DNA of 64,000 nt from Gammaproteobacteria bacterium (GTDB lineage: Bacteria; Pseudomonadota; Gammaproteobacteria; Pseudomonadales; Pseudohongiellaceae), in contig PALV01000020.1 in assembly GCA_002706685.1 (NCBI GenBank), positions 124,001 through 188,000 of the forward strand. Direction: 5' to 3'. This document shows positions 28,910 to 39,681 of the stretch, in pieces. The stretch's first letter is position 1. Every line of letters begins with the position of its first letter. The notes under the pieces were generated by a model. The model was not told the origin of the DNA. It saw only the letters and a program-made list of their open reading frames with translations, and made no database searches. A program made the position numbers and the translations under genes.

Positions 28910-29990
28910 GACAGACCTCCTTACAAATCGAAGCAACACGCTGGCTTGCATCAGGCATAGCCGCACGTCGCGCAGCAACTGCCATTTCCGCCAGACGGGC
29001 AGGCTCCGCCAGAAACTCGCGGCAAAGCGCCACTAACATGTCAACATTCAAATCTTTCTGCTGGTACATAACGGCAGCGCCCGCTTCAACCAGATGCTTT
29101 GCATTGGCTGTCTGATGATCATCAATCGCATGCGGGAACGGCACCAACACCGAAGGCAGGCCAGCGATAGCAAGCTCGGCCAGGGTGCCGGCGCCAGCGC
29201 GGCAGACTACCAGGTCTGCCCATTGCAGCACTTCACCCATATCATCAATGAATGGCATCAGACGAACACGATCAGATCCGGCAAGTCCGGCACTGGCGTA
29301 CGCCTGCTCGGTTTCCACAAATTTCTGTCTGCCGCACTGATGCCTGACTTTTATATTGGCATCGGCTGTACGCGACACAAACTCGACCATCACCGAGTTC
29401 AACCAGGCGGCGCCCAGACTGCCACCCAACACCAGCAACCTCAGCTCACGCTGACCGTCGTACTGGTCGGTACTGACCGACATCCTGGCGATATCGGCGC
29501 GTACAGGATTCCCGGTGCATATCGTCTTGCTGCTGCCCGGGAATGTTCCGCGGAATGACTCAAGCACCCTTTTCGCGAATGGTACGAGCAGTCGGTTGGT
29601 AGTCCCGGCAATCGCATTTTGCTCATGAATGATCAGCGGCGTACGCGTCAACCAGGCCGCCACACCACCAGGACCGGCAACATAGCCGCCAAACCCGATA
29701 ACGCAGCAGGGACGATAACTACGCAGCAATCGAACAGCACGCCACACGGAACTCATCAGCATAAAAGGAGCCTTGAGCATCGACAGGCGACTTTTGCCAC
29801 GCAGACCACTGACTGGTAGTTTATGAAGTTGCACGTCAGTTCCTGACAGCACATCATTTTCCATGCCGGCTGGCGTGCCGAGCCAGTGCACCTGGTACTG
29901 CTCGGCCTGAAGAATTCTGGCCACAGCCAGTGCGGGGAAAATGTGACCGCCGGTGCCGGCTGCCATGATCAGAACAGATGGGTGCGTCAT
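28902..29990 (-). CDS. murG: Lipid II synthase (GlcNAc transferase)
   Basis: Peripheral membrane glycosyltransferase that adds GlcNAc to lipid I to form lipid II. The 362-residue protein shows the G-loops [15 protein letters not shown] (about residues 10-24) and VLGGSLGA, the HEQNAIAG motif and the UDP-GlcNAc site [22 protein letters not shown]. It overlaps ftsW by four bases and murC by eight, as expected for coupled translation in the cluster. Confidence 0.98.
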   Translation of the reverse strand: MTHPSVLIMAAGTGGHIFPALAVARILQAEQYQVHWLGTPAGMENDVLSGTDVQLHKLPVSGLRGKSRLSMLKAPFMLMSSVWRAVRLLRSYRPCCVIGFGGYVAGPGGVAAWLTRTPLIIHEQNAIAGTTNRLLVPFAKRVLESFRGTFPGSSKTICTGNPVRADIARMSVSTDQYDGQRELRLLVLGGSLGAAWLNSVMVEFVSRTADANIKVRHQCGRQKFVETEQAYASAGLAGSDRVRLMPFIDDMGEVLQWADLVVCRAGAGTLAELAIAGLPSVLVPFPHAIDDHQTANAKHLVEAGAAVMYQQKDLNVDMLVALCREFLAEPARLAEMAVAARRAAMPDASQRVASICKEVCHG

Positions 29991-31177
29991 GCAGCATCCT
30001 CCTGTTCAATTACAGAACTGCCATTTGTCAGCTCATAGTCGATGCGCATCAGCACCCCGATCATAAAAAAGCTGATCAACAGGCTGTTGCCACCATAACT
30101 GAGGAATGGCAGCGTAAGCCCCTTGGTTGGCAGCAGACCGGTATTCACCCCAAAATTGATAAACACCTGTGTCGCAAAAATCATGGCCAGACCGTATGCC
30201 ACATACGCATTGAAATAATTCTGTTGCGCCTCGGCAGCGCGGCCTACCCGGAATGCGGTAAGAATGAGCACGCAGAACAGCGACAGCACGACCAGAACAC
30301 CCGCCAGTCCCAGCTCCTCGGCTAGAATGGACAACACGAAGTCGGTGTGCGCTTCCGGCAGGAAATACAGCTTCTGAATACTGCTACCAAGTCCAACCCC
30401 AAACCACTCACCACGTCCAAAGGCAATCAATGCCTGAGTCAGCTGATATCCCTCACCATATACATACTCGGCCGCCCATGGATTGAGGAACGAGGTCAGA
30501 CGATTGATGACGTAAGGTTTGCTGATCGCCAGCCAGGCAAATGCTGCAAAGCACAGCATCACCAGGAACATGAATCTGTGCAGTTTGGCGCCCGCCAGGA
30601 AAAGCAGTGTGAACGTCGTGGCCATCAGAATGACCATTGCGCCGTGATCAGGTTCGAAGTGCAGCAAGACAACTGCGCCACCCATGATGACCATCGGCTT
30701 TAGAAATCCAGACCAGCTCAGCTGCACTTCCTCCCGGCGACGGGAAAGAAAGGCTGCCATAAAAAAGACCATAAATACTTTGGTCATCTCCGACGGCTGC
30801 AGACGATAGAACCCCAGGTCGAGCCAACGTGCGCTGCCGTTGACGACAGTACCCACGCCCGGAATCAGCACCAGAATCAACAACAGGATGGCTACCGCCA
30901 GAAGCGGCGCGCTCGCCTGGTACCAGAGCCGCATCGGTATTTTTAACGCCACAGCCACCAGGCCAAGACCCACGACAATAAAAAACACCTGGCGCTTGAA
31001 GAAATACAGAGGGTCACCCATCTGACTGTTGCCTATTTCCATCGAGGCTGAAGTCATCATGACCAGGCCAATGCCGGTCAGCATCAACATCATCAACAGC
31101 ATTGTGTTGACAGGTTGTGCCGGCTCTCTGGCAGCGACCCGAACGGCACCGCGGCTTCTTGTCATCAGCGTACTCAT
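29987..31177 (-). CDS. ftsW: Septal peptidoglycan glycosyltransferase FtsW
   Basis: SEDS-family polymerase that works with FtsI at the septum. The 396-residue protein has about ten membrane segments; signatures include GSARWLDLGFYRLQPSEMTKV, the catalytic-loop region GEWFGVGLGSSIQKLYFLPEAHTD (quoted in part only: key residues are the conserved Glu/His/Asp of PEAHTDF) and GLTLPFLSYGGNSLL. It overlaps murD and murG by four bases each. The N-terminal cytoplasmic tail is short and basic. Confidence 0.97.
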   Translation of the reverse strand: MSTLMTRSRGAVRVAAREPAQPVNTMLLMMLMLTGIGLVMMTSASMEIGNSQMGDPLYFFKRQVFFIVVGLGLVAVALKIPMRLWYQASAPLLAVAILLLILVLIPGVGTVVNGSARWLDLGFYRLQPSEMTKVFMVFFMAAFLSRRREEVQLSWSGFLKPMVIMGGAVVLLHFEPDHGAMVILMATTFTLLFLAGAKLHRFMFLVMLCFAAFAWLAISKPYVINRLTSFLNPWAAEYVYGEGYQLTQALIAFGRGEWFGVGLGSSIQKLYFLPEAHTDFVLSILAEELGLAGVLVVLSLFCVLILTAFRVGRAAEAQQNYFNAYVAYGLAMIFATQVFINFGVNTGLLPTKGLTLPFLSYGGNSLLISFFMIGVLMRIDYELTNGSSVIEQEDAA

Positions 31178-32544
31178 GACAGCGCCTCCACAGCGGCCGC
31201 AAATACCCGGCCACGATGTGCAAAGTCTTTGAACATGTCATAGCTGGCGCAGGCTGGCGACAGCAGCACAGCATCCCCACTATTGGCACTTTCAGCGGCT
31301 TCAGCAACTGCTTCTTCCATACTCGATGCACGCATGATGTCGACGGCACTGCCGATCACGCTTGCCAGCTTGTCCGCGTCTTTGCCAATGAGGATGACTC
31401 GCTTGACGAAACGATCCAGTGACGGCAGCAGGGGAGAAAAGTCCTGGTCCTTGCCGATACCGCCCGCGATCAGTACCAACTCACCGCGTGTTCGTTCGGC
31501 GATTGCCTGAATCGCCACAAGGGTGGCACCCACATTGGTTCCCTTGGAGTCATTGTAGTAATCGACCCCGCGCAGGGAGCGGACCAACTGGCAGCGGTGC
31601 GGCAGCCCGGCAAACTCGCGCAGGGTCGCGATCATGGCGGATTCCGGTATTCCGGCAGCAAAGCCAAGGCAGTAGGCAGCCATCACATTGGCCAGGTTAT
31701 GTCGCCCTACCAGACGCACATCACGTGCCGGCATGACGAGATGTTCGCCCATCGCAAGCCATGGCTCGCGCTCATGCATGGTGATACCCATCTGCTGTTC
31801 AGCGGGCTCACTGAAACCATAAGTGAATCGACGACTGAACTGCGTCTCACCTTCGGGCTCGCTTGCCGCGTCATCGGTGTTGACCACGACCTGGTGGCAG
31901 CCACGGTAGATCCGCTGTTTTGCAGCTCTATATTCGTCCATGCTTTCGTAGCGATCCATGTGGTCTTCACTCAAATTGAGTATGGTCGCTACTTCCGCGC
32001 GAAGATTCTGTGTGGTTTCCAGCTGAAAACTTGACAACTCAAGGACATAGAGATCACGCGGGCCCAGTCGCAGCAGATCAAGCGCGGGCATGCTGGCCCT
32101 GCCATCCAGATTGCCGCCTACTCCCACTTCCATACCGGCTGCGCGAGCCATCTCTGCAAGCAATGTTACGACCGTGCTCTTGCCGTTAGAGCCCGTTACA
32201 GCAACTACCGGCGCTGTCGCCTGGCGGCTGAAAATATCGATATCACCAGTAACGGGCACGCCAGCTGCAACAGCAGCGGCGATTTCTGGTGTTTTCAGGC
32301 CGACACCTGGACTCAATACAATCTCTTCAGCATTCAGCAACAGCTGTTGATCAAAATTTCCAAGACTGACTTTGGCAAATGGAAACTCGACTTCGAATTC
32401 GGGCAGACAGGGTGGGCTGAAGCGACTGTCGACAACACGAAAAGCCTGACCAGTGGAGTGAAAGTAACGCGCACAGGACAACCCAGTCTTGCCCAGACCG
32501 ACGATGACCTTGTACTTTTCCACCTTAGCTGATGTCACTGCCAT
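31174..32544 (-). CDS. murD: UDP-N-acetylmuramoylalanine-D-glutamate ligase
   Basis: Second Mur ligase, adds D-Glu. The 456-residue protein has the N-terminal VGLGKTGLSCARYF Rossmann motif, the ATP site GSNGKSTVVTLL (about 118), LNLSEDHMDRY and the C-terminal DSKGTNVGATL ligand-binding segment. Length is slightly above E. coli MurD (438). It begins 12 bases after mraY and overlaps ftsW by four bases. Confidence 0.97.
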   Translation of the reverse strand: MAVTSAKVEKYKVIVGLGKTGLSCARYFHSTGQAFRVVDSRFSPPCLPEFEVEFPFAKVSLGNFDQQLLLNAEEIVLSPGVGLKTPEIAAAVAAGVPVTGDIDIFSRQATAPVVAVTGSNGKSTVVTLLAEMARAAGMEVGVGGNLDGRASMPALDLLRLGPRDLYVLELSSFQLETTQNLRAEVATILNLSEDHMDRYESMDEYRAAKQRIYRGCHQVVVNTDDAASEPEGETQFSRRFTYGFSEPAEQQMGITMHEREPWLAMGEHLVMPARDVRLVGRHNLANVMAAYCLGFAAGIPESAMIATLREFAGLPHRCQLVRSLRGVDYYNDSKGTNVGATLVAIQAIAERTRGELVLIAGGIGKDQDFSPLLPSLDRFVKRVILIGKDADKLASVIGSAVDIMRASSMEEAVAEAAESANSGDAVLLSPACASYDMFKDFAHRGRVFAAAVEALS

Positions 32545-32556
32545 GACCTCTTGGCC

Positions 32557-33639
32557 TTACCTGAGTTTTAAAGTTGCCAGTCCGAACAGAACCAGCATGA
32601 CTGTGATAATCCAGAACCGCACGATGACCCTCGGCTCTGGCCAGCCTTTCAATTCAAAATGGTGATGAATAGGCGCCATCCGGAACAGGCGTTTTCCGGT
32701 CATTTTGTAGGAAGCTACCTGCAGAATGACGGACACCGTTTCCATGACAAATATGCCGCCCATGATGAACAGAATGATCTCATGGCGCGCGATGACAGCC
32801 ACGATGCCCAGTGCAGCGCCCAGCGCCAGAGCACCCACGTCACCCATAAACACCTGCGCAGGGTAGGTGTTGAACCAGAGGAATCCCAGACCGGCACCCA
32901 ACAGCGCTCCGCAGAAGATGACCAGCTCACCAGAACCGGCAATGAACGGAATATGAAGATAAACAGAGAATTCCGCATGACCCGCAAGATAGGCAATAAT
33001 GCCCAGCGCGCCACCAACCATCACAGTCGGCAGAATCGCCAGTCCATCCAGACCGTCAGTCAGGTTGACAGCATTGCTGGAACCGACGATTACAAAATAA
33101 GTGATGACGACATACAGCAGGCCTACGTCTATCGCGACATCCTTGAAGAACGGGACGATGTAGGCTGTCTGGACCGGGTCAGTGGCATTCAGATACAAAT
33201 ACAGCGCAGCACCCAGGCCAGCTACCGATTGCCAGAAATACTTCCACTTGGCAGGCAGACCGCGCGAATTTTTGCGGATGACTTTTCTATAGTCATCGAC
33301 CCAGCCAATGGCACCAAACATCAGGGTTACTGCCATCACGACCCAGACGTAATGATTGCGCAGATCTGCCCACATTAATGTGCTGAAGGCTATGCCAACC
33401 AGAATCAGCGCGCCGCCCATGGTCGGCGTGCCAGCCTTGCTGAAATGGCTCTCTGGCCCATCAGTGCGCACCACCTGGCCAATCTGGTAACGGTTCAGCC
33501 GGCGGATCATTGCGGGCCCTACCAGCAGCGACACGATAAGCGCTGTGAGTATTCCCATGATGCCGCGCACTGTGATGTACTGCACCACTGCGAAGCCACT
33601 GTTGTACTGCATAAGATATTCGGCTAACAGTACCAGCAT
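32557..33639 (-). CDS. mraY: Phospho-MurNAc-pentapeptide transferase (lipid I synthase)
   Basis: Integral membrane enzyme that transfers phospho-MurNAc-pentapeptide to undecaprenyl phosphate. The 360 residues (same as E. coli) form about ten membrane segments. Family motifs are clear: KAGTPTMGG, the catalytic [18 protein letters not shown] with the Mg-binding Asp, GDVGALALG and [15 protein letters not shown]. It starts on the last base of the murF stop (one-base overlap). Confidence 0.98.
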   Translation of the reverse strand: MLVLLAEYLMQYNSGFAVVQYITVRGIMGILTALIVSLLVGPAMIRRLNRYQIGQVVRTDGPESHFSKAGTPTMGGALILVGIAFSTLMWADLRNHYVWVVMAVTLMFGAIGWVDDYRKVIRKNSRGLPAKWKYFWQSVAGLGAALYLYLNATDPVQTAYIVPFFKDVAIDVGLLYVVITYFVIVGSSNAVNLTDGLDGLAILPTVMVGGALGIIAYLAGHAEFSVYLHIPFIAGSGELVIFCGALLGAGLGFLWFNTYPAQVFMGDVGALALGAALGIVAVIARHEIILFIMGGIFVMETVSVILQVASYKMTGKRLFRMAPIHHHFELKGWPEPRVIVRFWIITVMLVLFGLATLKLR

Positions 33640-35024
33640 CAGTGCGGTCCTCCTGTTGTCAGCTGTGCCACAACGGCGTCCATCCCTGCGCTTCTGGAAC
33701 CTTTCACCAGCACCACCATATCGTTGGCCATCGCCTCACGAGCGTAGACACAAAGCGATTCCTGACTGTCAAAATGATGCGCACCGTCCCCGAATGCCTG
33801 CGTCGCCAGACTACTGAAGGCACCAACAGTCCATACCTGATTGACGCCACGCTCACGGGCATAACTACCGATCTCTGAATGCAGCATTTCTGCCTTGTCA
33901 CCGAGTTCCGCCATGTCACCCATGATCACTACAGCCCGCCGCTGACTGGCATGACAAACATCTGCCAATACGTCGATGGCGGCTTTGAACGACGATGGAC
34001 TGGCGTTGTAGGAATCATCCAGCAGACGAGCTCCCTGTACACCCATCAGTGGATAGAGTCGACCTGGCACGGGTTTGACGCATGCCAGTGTTTCTGCGAC
34101 TTTTTCCAGACTGGCGCCGGCCTCCACCGCAAGCGCAGCAGCTGCAACTGCGTTTGCAACAATATGTCGACCCGGCATGGGTATGAAGCAATCCACCCAT
34201 CCCCTGGGCGTAGTGAGCGTATAGCGTGATCCGTCGGCATCAGCCTGAATATTGAGCGCCTGATAATCAACCTTGGTTTTTTGCGGCTTGGCTATTGAAA
34301 ACAGGCGAACCTGACGACCCGCCGCAATAGCGCGATCATGCCAAGCCTCACAATTATCATCGTCAGCGTTGAGTATCACGGTGTGCGTTGACTTGCCGGA
34401 ATCAATAATTTCACCCTTGGCCCGCACCACACCCTGCAGACTGCCGAAGCCCTCCAGATGTGTCTCAGCGGCGTTATTGATCAGCACAATGTGCGGATCA
34501 GTGATACGGGCTGTCCACGCGATCTCGCCAGCTGCATTGGCACCCAGCTCAATCACAGCTCGATCATGTGCCTTTTCCAGTCGCAGCAAAGTCAGAGGAG
34601 CGCCTATCATGTTGTTCAGGTTTCCCTGAGTGACCAGCACATTGAACTCAGTCTTCAGAATTGCTCCGGTGAATTCCTTGACACTGGTCTTGCCCTGACT
34701 ACCGGTCAATGCAATCACGGTAGCACCGGACTTCTGTCTGTTCAGGCTGCCGATGAAACCCAGCGCTTTCTCCGTGTTGTCGACCAGCAGTTGCGGCAGG
34801 TCAATGCTCTGTCTGGTCGATACAACCACTGCGACAGCGCCGCGATCGACAGCCTGCGGAATGAATCTGTGACCATCAAAACTTGCCCCGGCCAAGGCAA
34901 TGAACAGCTCTCCTGTTTTCAGGGTACGCGAGTCTGTGCTGACGGCAGTGAAACTGACGTCTTCACCAATCAATTGGGCATCCATCTGCGTGGCGATGTC
35001 TGATAACCGAATGCTGCCAATCAT
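33639..35024 (-). CDS. murF: UDP-MurNAc-tripeptide-D-alanyl-D-alanine ligase
   Basis: Final cytoplasmic Mur ligase, attaches D-Ala-D-Ala made by Ddl. The 461-residue protein has [16 protein letters not shown], the ATP site [11 protein letters not shown] (about 108), [15 protein letters not shown] and the C-terminal [15 protein letters not shown], all typical of MurF. It overlaps murE by four bases at its start and mraY by one at its end. Confidence 0.97.
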   Translation of the reverse strand: MIGSIRLSDIATQMDAQLIGEDVSFTAVSTDSRTLKTGELFIALAGASFDGHRFIPQAVDRGAVAVVVSTRQSIDLPQLLVDNTEKALGFIGSLNRQKSGATVIALTGSQGKTSVKEFTGAILKTEFNVLVTQGNLNNMIGAPLTLLRLEKAHDRAVIELGANAAGEIAWTARITDPHIVLINNAAETHLEGFGSLQGVVRAKGEIIDSGKSTHTVILNADDDNCEAWHDRAIAAGRQVRLFSIAKPQKTKVDYQALNIQADADGSRYTLTTPRGWVDCFIPMPGRHIVANAVAAAALAVEAGASLEKVAETLACVKPVPGRLYPLMGVQGARLLDDSYNASPSSFKAAIDVLADVCHASQRRAVVIMGDMAELGDKAEMLHSEIGSYARERGVNQVWTVGAFSSLATQAFGDGAHHFDSQESLCVYAREAMANDMVVLVKGSRSAGMDAVVAQLTTGGPH

Positions 35025-36574
35025 GGCTGATTACCTTTAGTGTCTGTTGAATGCTGTGCGCGCTTCTGCAGGGCCAGTCGTACTTGCGCGGCATCACTGA
35101 ACGCCATGCGCTGGCCTGCCACATCCTGATAACATTCGTGACCTTTACCCGCGATCAATACCAGATCACCAGGTTTGGCCAGGGTAATTGCCAGGCTGAT
35201 TGCTTTGGCCCTGTCCCGCTCGACACGAACACTATCCGGGTCAGAAAAGCCCAACATGATCTGTCGCACGATGTCGTCTGCATTTTCATTTCTGGGATTG
35301 TCATCAGTGACGATGATCTCGTCCGCCAACTCATCCGCCACTTCAGCCATCAGCGGACGCTTACCCTGATCACGATTGCCACCACAACCAAAAACACACC
35401 AGATCCGTCCATTAGCATGCTGACGCATCGCCTCCAGGGCGGACTTCAGGCCGTCCGGCGTATGTGCGTAATCCACTACTGCAGAAACGCCTGCGGCACT
35501 GCCAATCAGCTCCATCCTTCCGTTCACTGGCTTCAAGGCTGCCACCTGCGCGGCCACCTGCTCCAGCGTGAATTCGCCTGACGCTGTCATCACCACCGTC
35601 AGTGCCGCCAGCACATTACTGAAGTTGAATGCACCCAGCAGGCTGCCGGAAATCTGAGTGCTGCCCCATGGAGTATAAACGCGGGCAACATAACCCTGAG
35701 CCGTAAAAGTCAGCGTCTCAGCGTAGACATCGGCGTGTCGATTTCCCAGGCTGTAAGTGATACATCGAGCCTGTCGTGGCATTGCGTTAAGCATCATCAC
35801 CGCGTAGCTGTCATCCATGTTGACTACGCCAGCCTGTAAGCCTTCATACTCGAACAGTCGACGCTTGGCCTCTGCGTATGCCTGCATACTGCCGTGATAA
35901 TCCAGGTGGTCTCGGGTAAGATTGGTAAACAGCGCGACTCGGAAAGAGACACCTGTCACTCGATACTGGTGCAGGCCCTGCGATGAGACCTCCATCGCCA
36001 CAAATCGGGCATTGGAACTGGCCAGATCAGCCAGCGCTGATTGCAGTGCAATCGCGTCTGGTGTTGTGTAACCGGTGTCGTGCAGTTTTGGATACACACC
36101 AAAACCAAGGGTGCCAACAACACCACAGCTGGCGTCAAGGCCCGTCAGAATCTGAGCTATAAACTGTGTACAACTGGTTTTCCCATTGGTACCGGTGACA
36201 CCAACAACGGTGCACTTGTCCGACGGGTATCCATAAAAGCGTGCCGCCAGGCGGCCGAGCTGATAGCGCAGGCAGTCGATGGCGATGACTGGCACACCAT
36301 CAATGGTCTGAATGCCCTGCCAGTCACCTCCAGCGTCGGCCAGTACGGCAACGGCACCGCGATCGATAGCCACCGGGATGTAGTCACGTGCATCGTGATT
36401 CTTGCCAAACAGCGCGACAAAAATGTGGCCTGGCTGGACAGCACGACTATCCTGAGTCAAGCCTTCCACATTGACCGAGGCGAATGGCGCAAGCAGCGTT
36501 TCGTATGCTGGCAGCGTATCGCCGACCAGTTCACCCAGGGTTATCGATTTCATTGATTTCTGTAGAGTATTCAT
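35021..36574 (-). CDS. murE: UDP-MurNAc-L-Ala-D-Glu ligase, meso-diaminopimelate adding
   Basis: Third Mur ligase. The 517-residue protein has LTQDSRAVQPGHIFVAL, the ATP site GVTGTNGKTSCTQFI (about 119), the carbamylated-Lys region MEVSSQGLHQYRV and the amino-acid specificity motif DNPRNENAD; DNPR indicates meso-diaminopimelate rather than lysine. Normal length with a slightly long N terminus. It begins four bases after ftsI ends and overlaps murF by four. Confidence 0.98.
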   Translation of the reverse strand: MNTLQKSMKSITLGELVGDTLPAYETLLAPFASVNVEGLTQDSRAVQPGHIFVALFGKNHDARDYIPVAIDRGAVAVLADAGGDWQGIQTIDGVPVIAIDCLRYQLGRLAARFYGYPSDKCTVVGVTGTNGKTSCTQFIAQILTGLDASCGVVGTLGFGVYPKLHDTGYTTPDAIALQSALADLASSNARFVAMEVSSQGLHQYRVTGVSFRVALFTNLTRDHLDYHGSMQAYAEAKRRLFEYEGLQAGVVNMDDSYAVMMLNAMPRQARCITYSLGNRHADVYAETLTFTAQGYVARVYTPWGSTQISGSLLGAFNFSNVLAALTVVMTASGEFTLEQVAAQVAALKPVNGRMELIGSAAGVSAVVDYAHTPDGLKSALEAMRQHANGRIWCVFGCGGNRDQGKRPLMAEVADELADEIIVTDDNPRNENADDIVRQIMLGFSDPDSVRVERDRAKAISLAITLAKPGDLVLIAGKGHECYQDVAGQRMAFSDAAQVRLALQKRAQHSTDTKGNQP

Positions 36575-36578
36575 GACA

Positions 36579-38306
36579 TCACCTGGCCGTCAGCGTCATG
36601 ACATTGGACGAATCAATTTTGTCTGGACTTACTTCAAGAAGTCTCATGGCGCCATTGGCGATGCGCGCAAAGACCGGCGCAGCCACTTGACTACCGTAGC
36701 GTTGTGCACCCTGCGGTTCATTGATGATGATGACAACCACAATGCGCGGATCATCTGCAGGGACATAACCGGCAAACATCGAGTTGTGCAGACTGGCATC
36801 GTAACCATTGGGCCCGACGACTCTGGCGGTACCTGTTTTACCGGCGACAGAGTAGAACGGCACAAGCGAGCTGTCGGAGCCACTGACTTCCGGGTCAACA
36901 ACCGAGCGCAGCATGTCCTGAACCTGAGCGATCACATTGCGATCGATGACCTGCTGCCCGGCAATGGCTCCATCAACGTTATTGCCGTCTTTTAATACGG
37001 TAATCGGTCGACGTACGCCGTCATTGGCAATAACCGAATATGCCTGCGCCAGTTGCAGTGCGGATGTGGAGATGCCGTAGCCGAATGACAGCGTGGCGAC
37101 TTCTATGTCGTGCCAGATACGATGATCGGGCATCACACCCACGCGCTCACCGGGAAAGCCGCTGGCAGGGCTTTCGCCAAACCCGACACGCAGCAACACA
37201 TCACGCAGCGGTTCATGGCCAAGCGCCAGTGCGATTTTGGCCGATGCGATATTGCTGGACTTGACCAGCATTTCTTCCAGTGTGATCTCGCCAAAATTAA
37301 GGCCACGGTCTTCCACCCAGTCGCGCCCTACACGCATGCGACCCGGGCTGGTATTGATCAGAGTATTGCGGTCATACAGACCGGACTCCACCGCCGCCAC
37401 AGCGGTAAATGTTTTCAGGGTCGAACCCGGTTCAAACAGGTCGGTCACAGCGCGATTGCGCAAGGCGCCAAAATCCGTGATGGCGCCACGATTGTGTGGG
37501 TTGAATGACGGCTGATTGACCATGGCCAGAATTTCACCATTGCGGGCATCCAGTACAACTGCAGAAGCAGAACGCGCGCGTCGGTAAATGTATTCCGCTT
37601 TGAGCTCACGATAGGCGAGATTCTGAAGTCGAAAATCCAGGCTGAGCTGCAATGTCTTTCCAGGCTGCGCCGGTTCGATTGTGTTCAGCTCGCTGATGAT
37701 GCGGCCACGACGATCCTTGATCACCTGCTTGCGGCCAGGCACCCCTTTGAGCCAGTCATCGTAGGCCAGCTCAATACCTTCCTGACCGATGTCATCGATA
37801 TTGCTGAATCCCAGCACATGGGCCGTAACCTCGCCCTGCGGATAGTAGCGCTGATACTCCTGTCTTGCGTAGACGCCCGGAAGGTCCAGCGCCAGCACGG
37901 CCTCCGCCTCTGCTGGCGGCATTCGCCGGCGAACGTACATGAACTCACGCTCTGCATTGTCCATTACGGTAGCGACAAGGCTTTCTGCATCCATGCCGAC
38001 CGCTTCTGCCAGACGACGAATATCAGCTTCATCCGGGGAAAGTTCGCGCGGATTGGCCCAGATAGTGGATACCGGCGTGCTGATGGCAAGAGGCTCGCCG
38101 TTGCGATCGACGATCATGCCGCGGTGCGCGAGAATCGGCTCGGTGCGGATAGTACGGGCGTCGCCCTGCCCCTGCAGGAAATCGCCGTCCACCAGCAAAA
38201 GCGTGAACAACTTCCATACTACAGCCAGCATGGCGACAGCCAGCGCTATCCAGACCAGCCAGATGCGCCAGGATTGAGTGATGCTTTTTTGTTCCGGATT
38301 ACTCAT
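36579..38306 (-). CDS. ftsI: Septal penicillin-binding protein 3
   Basis: Septum-specific transpeptidase. The 575-residue protein has a short cytoplasmic tail, one membrane segment (WLVWIALAVAMLAVVW), the pedestal domain, and the transpeptidase motifs S-T-L-K in FEPGSTLKTF, S-S-N in VKSSNIAS and K-T-G-T in VAGKTGTAR. Start at 38306 is preferred: GAGGTGG six bases upstream overlaps the alternative ATG at 38318. It overlaps the ftsL stop by eight bases. It is the expected partner of the FtsW encoded in the same cluster. Confidence 0.97.
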   Translation of the reverse strand: MSNPEQKSITQSWRIWLVWIALAVAMLAVVWKLFTLLLVDGDFLQGQGDARTIRTEPILAHRGMIVDRNGEPLAISTPVSTIWANPRELSPDEADIRRLAEAVGMDAESLVATVMDNAEREFMYVRRRMPPAEAEAVLALDLPGVYARQEYQRYYPQGEVTAHVLGFSNIDDIGQEGIELAYDDWLKGVPGRKQVIKDRRGRIISELNTIEPAQPGKTLQLSLDFRLQNLAYRELKAEYIYRRARSASAVVLDARNGEILAMVNQPSFNPHNRGAITDFGALRNRAVTDLFEPGSTLKTFTAVAAVESGLYDRNTLINTSPGRMRVGRDWVEDRGLNFGEITLEEMLVKSSNIASAKIALALGHEPLRDVLLRVGFGESPASGFPGERVGVMPDHRIWHDIEVATLSFGYGISTSALQLAQAYSVIANDGVRRPITVLKDGNNVDGAIAGQQVIDRNVIAQVQDMLRSVVDPEVSGSDSSLVPFYSVAGKTGTARVVGPNGYDASLHNSMFAGYVPADDPRIVVVIIINEPQGAQRYGSQVAAPVFARIANGAMRLLEVSPDKIDSSNVMTLTAR

Positions 38307-38667
38307 CGTCCACCTCATTTAGCGAACGATCCTGAACAACCACGATCTGTGACCAGTCAGGCACCTTCATGCCCAACTGCTCCACGGCCACCTGCTCGAT
38401 ACGACTTTCCAGCGCGAAGGTACTTTGCTCGATCAGCAACTGACCCCACTCCACATCAAGCTGGTTGTAGAGATCACGCTCCTCCTGCAATGCAAAGAAG
38501 ACGGTCCGGGATTCAAACGTGTAGACAACAACCGCCAGCGCCGTCAACAAAACCGCAGTCGCCAGCCCCATCACCAGCAGATTGGCAGGCACAAACAGTC
38601 CCAGCCAGCGTTGCACTGGTGTAACCTTTCCTTGCCGGTTTGCTGTTTGTTGGTTTGCTGTTGTCAT
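38299..38667 (-). CDS. ftsL: Cell division protein FtsL
   Basis: Small bitopic divisome protein. From the ATG at 38667 the product has 122 residues: a cytoplasmic tail, one membrane segment (LLVMGLATAVLLTALAVVVY), then a periplasmic coiled-coil stretch (ESRTVFFALQEERDLYNQLD) and the LGMKVPDWSQIVVV end common to FtsL proteins. Longer open frames upstream run into rsmH and look unlike FtsL. No strong ribosome site is seen. Location between rsmH and ftsI fixes identity more than sequence does, since the family is weakly conserved. Confidence 0.9.
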   Translation of the reverse strand: MTTANQQTANRQGKVTPVQRWLGLFVPANLLVMGLATAVLLTALAVVVYTFESRTVFFALQEERDLYNQLDVEWGQLLIEQSTFALESRIEQVAVEQLGMKVPDWSQIVVVQDRSLNEVDDE

Positions 38668-38710
38668 GACATCGTGTCTTTTATTTGGATTTCCTGTCTG
38701 TTTTTTTGTT

Positions 38711-39667
38711 TTAGTCGAGACGCTCCGCAACTCGCAAAACAGCACTGCGGGCACGAGGATTAGCCTCGATCTCCCGGGCTGTCGGTTTGACCGCACCCCC
38801 CACTTTCTTGAGTGTAGGGTTTAAAGCGGACTGCGGTATTGGCAAACCGCGCGGGTAGTCATCGCCCTTGCTTTGCTTGTTTATAAACTGCTTTACCAAC
38901 CGATCTTCCAGCGAGTGGAAACTGATGATTGCAAGCCGACCACCAGGACGAAGCATTGCCACCGCCTTCTCCAGCAGTAACTGCAATGACTCCAGCTCGC
39001 GATTGATATAGATCCGGATACCCTGAAAGGCGCGGGTCGCCGGATGCTTATGCTTTTCCCAGGCCGGATTGGCTTTCTTCACAATTTCTGCCAGCTGCAG
39101 CGTTCGCGTTATAGGCGCCAGGTCGCGCTGTTCAACGATGGCTCTGGCAATTCGCCGCGAATATCGCTCCTCGCCAAACTGATACATCACGTTGGCGATA
39201 TCTTCCATTGGCGCTCGTGCCAGCCATTGCGCTGCGCTTTCTCCTTCATTCGGGTTCATGCGCATGTCTAGCGGACCATCCTGCATAAAGCTGAACCCGC
39301 GCTCGGCGTCATCCAGCTGTGGGGACGACACACCCAGGTCCAGCAGGATTCCGGCCACATCTCCCTTCATGCCATATTCGCTGACCCAGTCATCCATGTC
39401 AGAAAAAGTGCCCTGCCGGATGACAAAACGGGCGTCACTGGCAGCGAGATCCCTGCCGACCTCAATCGCTCGTGGATCTTTATCGATACCCAGTAATCGC
39501 CCGTTTTCATTAAGTCGTTCTAGAATCAGCCGCGAATGACCGCCACGCCCGAAAGTACCATCTACATAAAATCCGGCGCAGTCTGTCACCAGTGCATCCA
39601 CTGCCGGATGCAACAACACGGTTTCATGTACCTGCGCTGCAGTCATAGCACACCGCTCAGACATCAT
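38711..39667 (-). CDS. rsmH: 16S rRNA C1402 N4-methyltransferase
   Basis: SAM-dependent methyltransferase acting on 16S rRNA cytidine 1402, the same base whose ribose RsmI (43335-44213) methylates. The 318-residue product has HETVLLHPAVDAL, the SAM site YVDGTFGRGGHS, LLDLGVSSPQLDDAERGFSF and the C-terminal ISFHSLEDRLVKQF. Several starts are possible (GTG 39676, ATG 39667, 39664, 39646); I chose 39667, which has GGTGG just upstream. It begins only 14 bases after mraZ. Confidence 0.95.
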   Translation of the reverse strand: MMSERCAMTAAQVHETVLLHPAVDALVTDCAGFYVDGTFGRGGHSRLILERLNENGRLLGIDKDPRAIEVGRDLAASDARFVIRQGTFSDMDDWVSEYGMKGDVAGILLDLGVSSPQLDDAERGFSFMQDGPLDMRMNPNEGESAAQWLARAPMEDIANVMYQFGEERYSRRIARAIVEQRDLAPITRTLQLAEIVKKANPAWEKHKHPATRAFQGIRIYINRELESLQLLLEKAVAMLRPGGRLAIISFHSLEDRLVKQFINKQSKGDDYPRGLPIPQSALNPTLKKVGGAVKPTAREIEANPRARSAVLRVAERLD

Positions 39668-39681
39668 GTCCACCACACCAA